A DNA stretch of 23,006 nucleotides from Bolinopsis microptera (taxonomy: Eukaryota; Ctenophora; Tentaculata; Lobata; Bolinopsidae), in assembly GCF_026151205.1 (NCBI RefSeq), contig NW_026971882.1:1-23006 (forward strand), in the 5' to 3' direction. The notes under the pieces were generated by a model. It had not been told where the DNA came from. It ran no database searches and saw nothing but the letters and a program-made list of their open reading frames with translations. This document shows, one piece after another, positions 19,901-23,006 of the stretch; position 1 is the stretch's first letter; each line of letters begins with the position of its first letter. The position numbers and the translations under genes were made by a program.

Positions 19901-22889
19901 GTCCTAATAGGTGTCCTTTATGGCTGACCAACTTTTCCAAACTTTTCCACGTGTCTTAAGGCCACTTTTTGCCACTTTACCACTTTTTACCACCTTTTTT
20001 GTTTGTCAAATATCTTTAGTTGTGAACATCGTAGAAACTTGCAGATTAAACGAGGGTGTTCATATTATCAAGAAGAAAAACTTTTGTGGAAACAATTTTT
20101 TCCTCAGATAATCAATTAATTGGATAATTATCAATTAACTAATTAGCAAAAATTTAAAATTTTTTTATTGGCTCAAAATGATTGGAATAGCTTGAAACAC
20201 GGAGAAAAGTAGTTTTTAGAAAAATTTCGAAAATTTTTCACTTACATTTTTTTTTCAAGACTTGGAAAAAATTTTCGAATTTTCGAAATTTTTTTCGCCA
20301 AAAGTTATCAAATTGCATGAAACGTGGAGAAAAATGCTTTTTAAAAAACGTCGTGAATTTTTGTTTTCAAGAATACTAAAATCACTTATATTTGTAGTTG
20401 GAGTTCAGTAAATCTTGACAGATTTTAGTAATCAGGACTTCAGGAATTATTAAATCGAAATAGATAAAAGGACTGAAACTGAGAAACGTTAACCACAGGA
20501 TATTAGAGTTTTATAATTGATTACATTATATCCTTATCGATTTTTACAGAAACTGCACCAAAGGCACATTTAAGATCGAACCGATAGCCTGCTGTACTAC
20601 GATAGTATGTAATAAATAAAACATCTCTGAGTCTGTACCGTCAATCGTGCTAATCTGAACTAGCCTACCTGGATTATCATCTACCTCTTCTTTTCATCAA
20701 TAATTAGACCGAGTTGTGCAAGAAATATGATTTATTATAGCTCATATTGCATTTAGTGGGTGATGTAAGTACTTATCGAGCTGTATTCAATCAAAATAGT
20801 AATATACGACACAATACCTTTGTATTAAATGGCCCTTAATGCGGTATATGAAACGCTTTATACCTCGATAGACCCGGTATAGTTTATCACGAAAACGTCT
20901 ACTTGGCCTCATGGCTCATTTACAGCTCGAAGAAGGCAAGAAGACTGAAGAGACCATGGATACCAAGGAAGAGCTAGGAAGTAGGAAACAAGTGTAAATA
21001 CACCTTCCAACATCTATTGTGACTTGTTTTCTATTGTTCTGCATACCACTTCATTCGCTATGCGAGATACCTCATATCTCAAATCACACCCATAGGTCAG
21101 GGTTGGCTAAATTCAAAAAGAATAATATATGAGCAAAGGTAAGATCTAGATACGAGCGTCGGACATGGGCAAGAGCAGTGGGGTAGTAAAGAAACGGTAA
21201 TGATTATGTTGGTTTGCAATCTGGATGTTGTGAAGTAAAAAGACAGGTTCTTGCCGCAGGATATTTGGGGGCCATGATTATAAGCTCGGGATCAATGTGG
21301 GACGGATCAAAGAACATTAAAATGAGCGAGTTGACGTTTTAGGCTTTCTGATGTTTTCTTGCCTTCTTCGAGCTGTCAATGAGCCATGAGGACAAGTAGA
21401 AATTTTCGTAATACAGTAAAACCTCTCTATAACGGCCTTTCGCAGGAGAAACGAGAAGTGTACGGTATAGTCTATAGATTTATAGAAACACCCCGATAAA
21501 GAGCGCTTCATATACCACATTAATGGCCATATGATGTACACATATTGTGTTTTATTGTGATAGTGTGATTGAAAACAGCTCGATATTATTTACAGACCCA
21601 TCAAATGCGATATGACTTATATTGCATTTGGTGGGTGATGTAATTATTATGAGCTATAAGAAATCACATTTCTTGCACAACTCGGTCTAATTATTGATGA
21701 AAAGAAGAGGTAGATGATAATCCAGGTAGGCTAGTTCAGATTAGCACGATTGACGGTACAGACTCAGAGATGTTTTATTTATTACATACTATCGTAGTAC
21801 AGCAGGCTATCGGTTCGATCTTAAATGTGCCTTTGGTGCAGTTTCTGTAAAAATCGATAAGGATATAATGTAATCAATTATAAAACTCTAATATCCTGTG
21901 GTTAACGTTTCTCAGTTTCAGTCCTTTTATCTATTTCGATTTAATAATTCCTGATTACTAAAATCTGCCAAGATTTACTGAACTCCAACTACAAATATGA
22001 GTGATTTTAGTATTCTTGAAAACAAAAATTCACGAAGTTTTTTAAAAAGCATTTTTCTCCACGTTTCATGCAATTTGATAACTTTTGGCGAAAAAAATTT
22101 CGAAAATTCGAAAATTTTTTCCAAGTCTTGAAAAAAAAATGTAAGTGAAAAATTTTCGAAGTTTTTCTAAAAACTACTTTTCTCCGTGTTTCAAGCTATT
22201 CCAATCATTTTGAGCCAATAAAAAAATTTTAAATTTTTGCTAATTAGTTAATTGATAATTATCCAATTAATTGATTATCTGAGGAAAAAATTGTTTCCAC
22301 AAAAGTTTTTCTTCTTGATAATATGAACACCCTCGTTTAATCTGCAAGTTTCTACGATGTTCACAACTAAAGATATTTGATAAACAAAAAAGGTGGTAAA
22401 AAGTGGTAAAGTGGCAAAAAGTGGCCTTAAGACACGTGGAAAAGTTTGGAAAAGTTGGTCAGCCATAAAGGACACCTATTAGGACTCAAAAACGTCAAAA
22501 ATCCTTTGTAAGCTTTGTGTGTCGGCAAATCGATTTTTTTAGACGGATCTGTCTGTACTATTAGCTACACAGAGGTTTAATGAGAAGGATTGTGGTTCAG
22601 ATCGCCATGCACACTTTACATTGATTAAAACCTGTACTAGCAAATTACGATTGACACCCCAAAATGTATCTTTGTCGCTGAATTTTAATAAAAATATGTC
22701 AACCTGTGTTTAAATTTGGCAATTCAAGCTTTTAAGTAATGAATATAAAATACAGATTTGTGTTATGGAATATTGCTCACCATGGTATCGTTCGTATCCT
22801 CCGTCTTTCAGTACAAAGAGAGTAGGATATCTAGTGACAAACATGTCACCACATAGTTTGGAGTATGTATTACAGTCTACTTGATATGG
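16860..22889 (-). CDS. DNAJC10: ERdj5/DNAJC10-like ER disulfide reductase, 3' eight exons (partial)
   Basis: Joining eight minus-strand exons (22781-22889, 19335-19576, 18928-19107, 18613-18750, 18290-18439, 17595-17692, 17183-17339, 16860-16967) gives an uninterrupted frame of about 393 residues ending in RDEL-stop. Every junction keeps phase and uses GT-AG. In order: the end of a thioredoxin fold (VDC...LC...YPTLF...YHG), thioredoxin with CPPC, thioredoxin with CGPC, thioredoxin with CGPC, and a short tail HRRDEL. This order and the spacing agree with vertebrate ERdj5, which reduces non-native disulfides of misfolded proteins together with BiP in the ER lumen. The J domain, signal peptide and first thioredoxin domain must lie past 23006. 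Oddities: the last active site reads PKCGPC instead of the usual PWCGPC, and the third reads CGPC where vertebrates have CHPC. The first intron in the window is filled by foldback element C. Confidence 0.93.
17183..17339 (-). CDS. DNAJC10: ERdj5-like exon: body of last thioredoxin domain
   Basis: The exon is 157 bp (phase 2 to phase 0), with acceptor GCACAG and donor GTAATA. It encodes FAGEMEKLAGKLKERL, GIGKVDCNQHYNLCYQ and the cis-Pro segment NGFPTLYFYPGG. It matches the closing domain of vertebrate ERdj5 closely. Confidence 0.92.
17595..17692 (-). CDS. DNAJC10: ERdj5-like exon: last thioredoxin active site, PKCGPC
   Basis: The exon is 98 bp (phase 0 to phase 2), with acceptor TCCCAG and donor GTAGAA. 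It encodes ETLVPKNFVDKVLKSKSPWL, then VEFYTPKCGPCQ. The Trp normally just before the first active-site Cys is Lys here. Confidence 0.92.
18290..18439 (-). CDS. DNAJC10: ERdj5-like exon: end of first CGPC domain
   Basis: The exon is 150 bp, phase 0 at both ends, with acceptor TTCAG and a consensus donor GTAAGT. It encodes VCKLEGIRGYPAVKVYGAGS, with the cis-Pro in GYPAV, and a YKGW segment followed by the link to the next domain (LPSDV). Confidence 0.92.
18613..18750 (-). CDS. DNAJC10: ERdj5-like exon: first CGPC thioredoxin active site
   Basis: The exon is 138 bp, phase 0 at both ends, with acceptor CTTCAG and donor GTTAAC. It encodes VWFVDYYAPWCGPCKQLAPT through VFVAKVDCTVETQ. The CGPC replaces the CHPC seen in the corresponding vertebrate domain. 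Confidence 0.93.
18928..19107 (-). CDS. DNAJC10: ERdj5-like exon: end of CPPC domain and linker
   Basis: The exon is 180 bp, phase 0 at both ends. It encodes MSVSSYPTTVMYN with the cis-Pro, then EEILQFIEDVLNPPVIQL and ends ADE. The alignment length to vertebrate ERdj5 is exact across the upstream junction. The donor, GAG then GTTCAT, is a poor match to consensus; an alternative GTTTAC nine bases on would add three residues. Confidence 0.9.
19166..19236. repeat. Short intronic direct repeat, period 41
   Basis: A 30-bp sequence at 19166-19195 (containing ACTGAATACCCGTATC) is repeated exactly at 19207-19236 within the intron between the CPPC exon and the next one. Confidence 0.9.
19335..19576 (-). 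CDS. DNAJC10: ERdj5-like exon: CPPC thioredoxin domain
   Basis: The exon is 242 bp (phase 1 to phase 0), with acceptor CCTCAG and donor GTACGG. It encodes the linker RQDAADMAIFIREAMLSPL, then TSLVDFFAPWCPPCMRLLPE and GSVDCAAHSQLCQR. CPPC is the motif of the second active domain of vertebrate ERdj5. Confidence 0.93.
19703..19773. repeat. Poly-C tract between copies of a 14-mer
   Basis: A run of 14 C (19747-19760) lies in the ERdj5 intron. CTACAGTACAGCTA occurs on its left (19703-19716) and again at its right edge (19760-19773). On the transcribed strand this is a G run. Confidence 0.85.
19826..22560. mobile_element. Giant foldback element C, inside ERdj5 intron
   Basis: The element is 2735 bp, begins TAGTACAGACAG, ends CTGTCTGTACTA and is flanked by TTA (19823-19825 and 22561-22563). 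The left arm is 19826 to about 20940 and the right arm about 21359-22560; they are inverted and near-identical. The loop is about 418 bp. It keeps the roughly 240-bp inner block that B lost. The right arm has a small extra duplication near 21600-21660. It occupies most of a 3204-bp intron, so its transcript would fold into a very long duplex within the pre-mRNA. No transposase is visible. Confidence 0.93.
21067..21312 (-). repeat. Loop segment of C homologous to loop of B
   Basis: Read on the minus strand, this matches 11486-11821 of element B. It includes the stretch matching GACATATGGGGG of B (reading GACCTATGGG here) that in element A is located inside both arms. It carries no telomeric tract. 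Confidence 0.8.
22781..22889 (-). CDS. DNAJC10: ERdj5-like exon: tail of a thioredoxin-fold domain
   Basis: The exon is 109 bp, with acceptor CAG at 22890-22892 and donor GTGAGC at 22775-22780. It encodes PYQVDCNTYSKLCGDMFVTR, then YPTLFVLKDGGYERYH, and ends in phase 1; the split Gly codon is completed by the next exon. By position it should be the end of the second catalytically inactive domain (Trxb2) of ERdj5, but it keeps a canonical cis-Pro YPT. It could therefore instead be the end of the first active domain in a protein lacking the inactive pair. Confidence 0.88.
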
Positions 22890-23006
22890 CTGAAAAATAT
22901 TTGAATTTATGGATTAGATTTTGAATTTGCTCATCTTTTTAATTAGACGACGAAATTATACGAGCAAATGACGGAATAACAGCCACAAAAAACTGCGAAA
23001 ATCGGA

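Noticed and set aside
1-23006. CRISPR array
   Set aside because: Direct repeats here are contiguous (minisatellite, 17-bp units) or inverted; no repeat-spacer pattern exists and the DNA is animal.

Overview
This window looks like invertebrate animal nuclear DNA. It is AT-rich, genes are split by GT-AG introns of about 170-600 bp (one of 3.2 kb), polyadenylation signals are AATAAA, and an internal telomere-type tract is (CCCTAA)n, i.e. TTAGGG on the other strand. I cannot name the species; an early-branching or other small-genome invertebrate would fit. No prokaryotic features are present.

Only two genes can be supported, and they point tail to tail. On the plus strand, 2707-3561 is the 3'-terminal exon of a protein with the C-terminal half of a PDZ domain followed by about six leucine-rich repeats. 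On the minus strand, 22889 down to 16860 holds eight consecutive coding exons of an ERdj5/DNAJC10-type ER protein disulfide reductase. They splice in frame to about 393 residues: one thioredoxin-fold tail, then three thioredoxin domains with CPPC, CGPC and CGPC active sites, ending in the ER-retrieval tetrapeptide RDEL. The J domain and first thioredoxin domain would lie beyond the right edge.

The rest is mostly repetitive. The dominant content is three giant foldback (hairpin) elements, called here A (6854-10246), B (10339-12968) and C (19826-22560). Each has about 0.95-1.4 kb near-identical inverted arms around a 0.4-0.65 kb loop. All start TAGTA, end TACTA and are flanked by 3-bp direct repeats (CAG, GTT, TTA), so they are one family of transposition-competent or formerly competent elements. 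Comparing them shows that arms are homogenised within an element (B lacks the same roughly 240-bp block in both arms) and that arms can grow into the loop (A has in both arms what B and C have once). B carries a telomeric tract in its loop and a nested 106-bp insertion with an 8-bp target duplication in its right arm. C sits inside the largest ERdj5 intron and would fold its pre-mRNA into a hairpin of about 1.1 kb.

Smaller structures: a 340-bp hairpin MITE (238-577), a GC-rich double hairpin followed by a 17-bp triplicate (1486-1623), an inverted repeat of CACGTG boxes (4504-4580), a 12-bp minisatellite (6103-6402), a structured double hairpin (13861-13920) and a diverged CRE-containing repeat pair (14465 and 14744). 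Remaining stretches are AT-rich DNA in which I see no gene.
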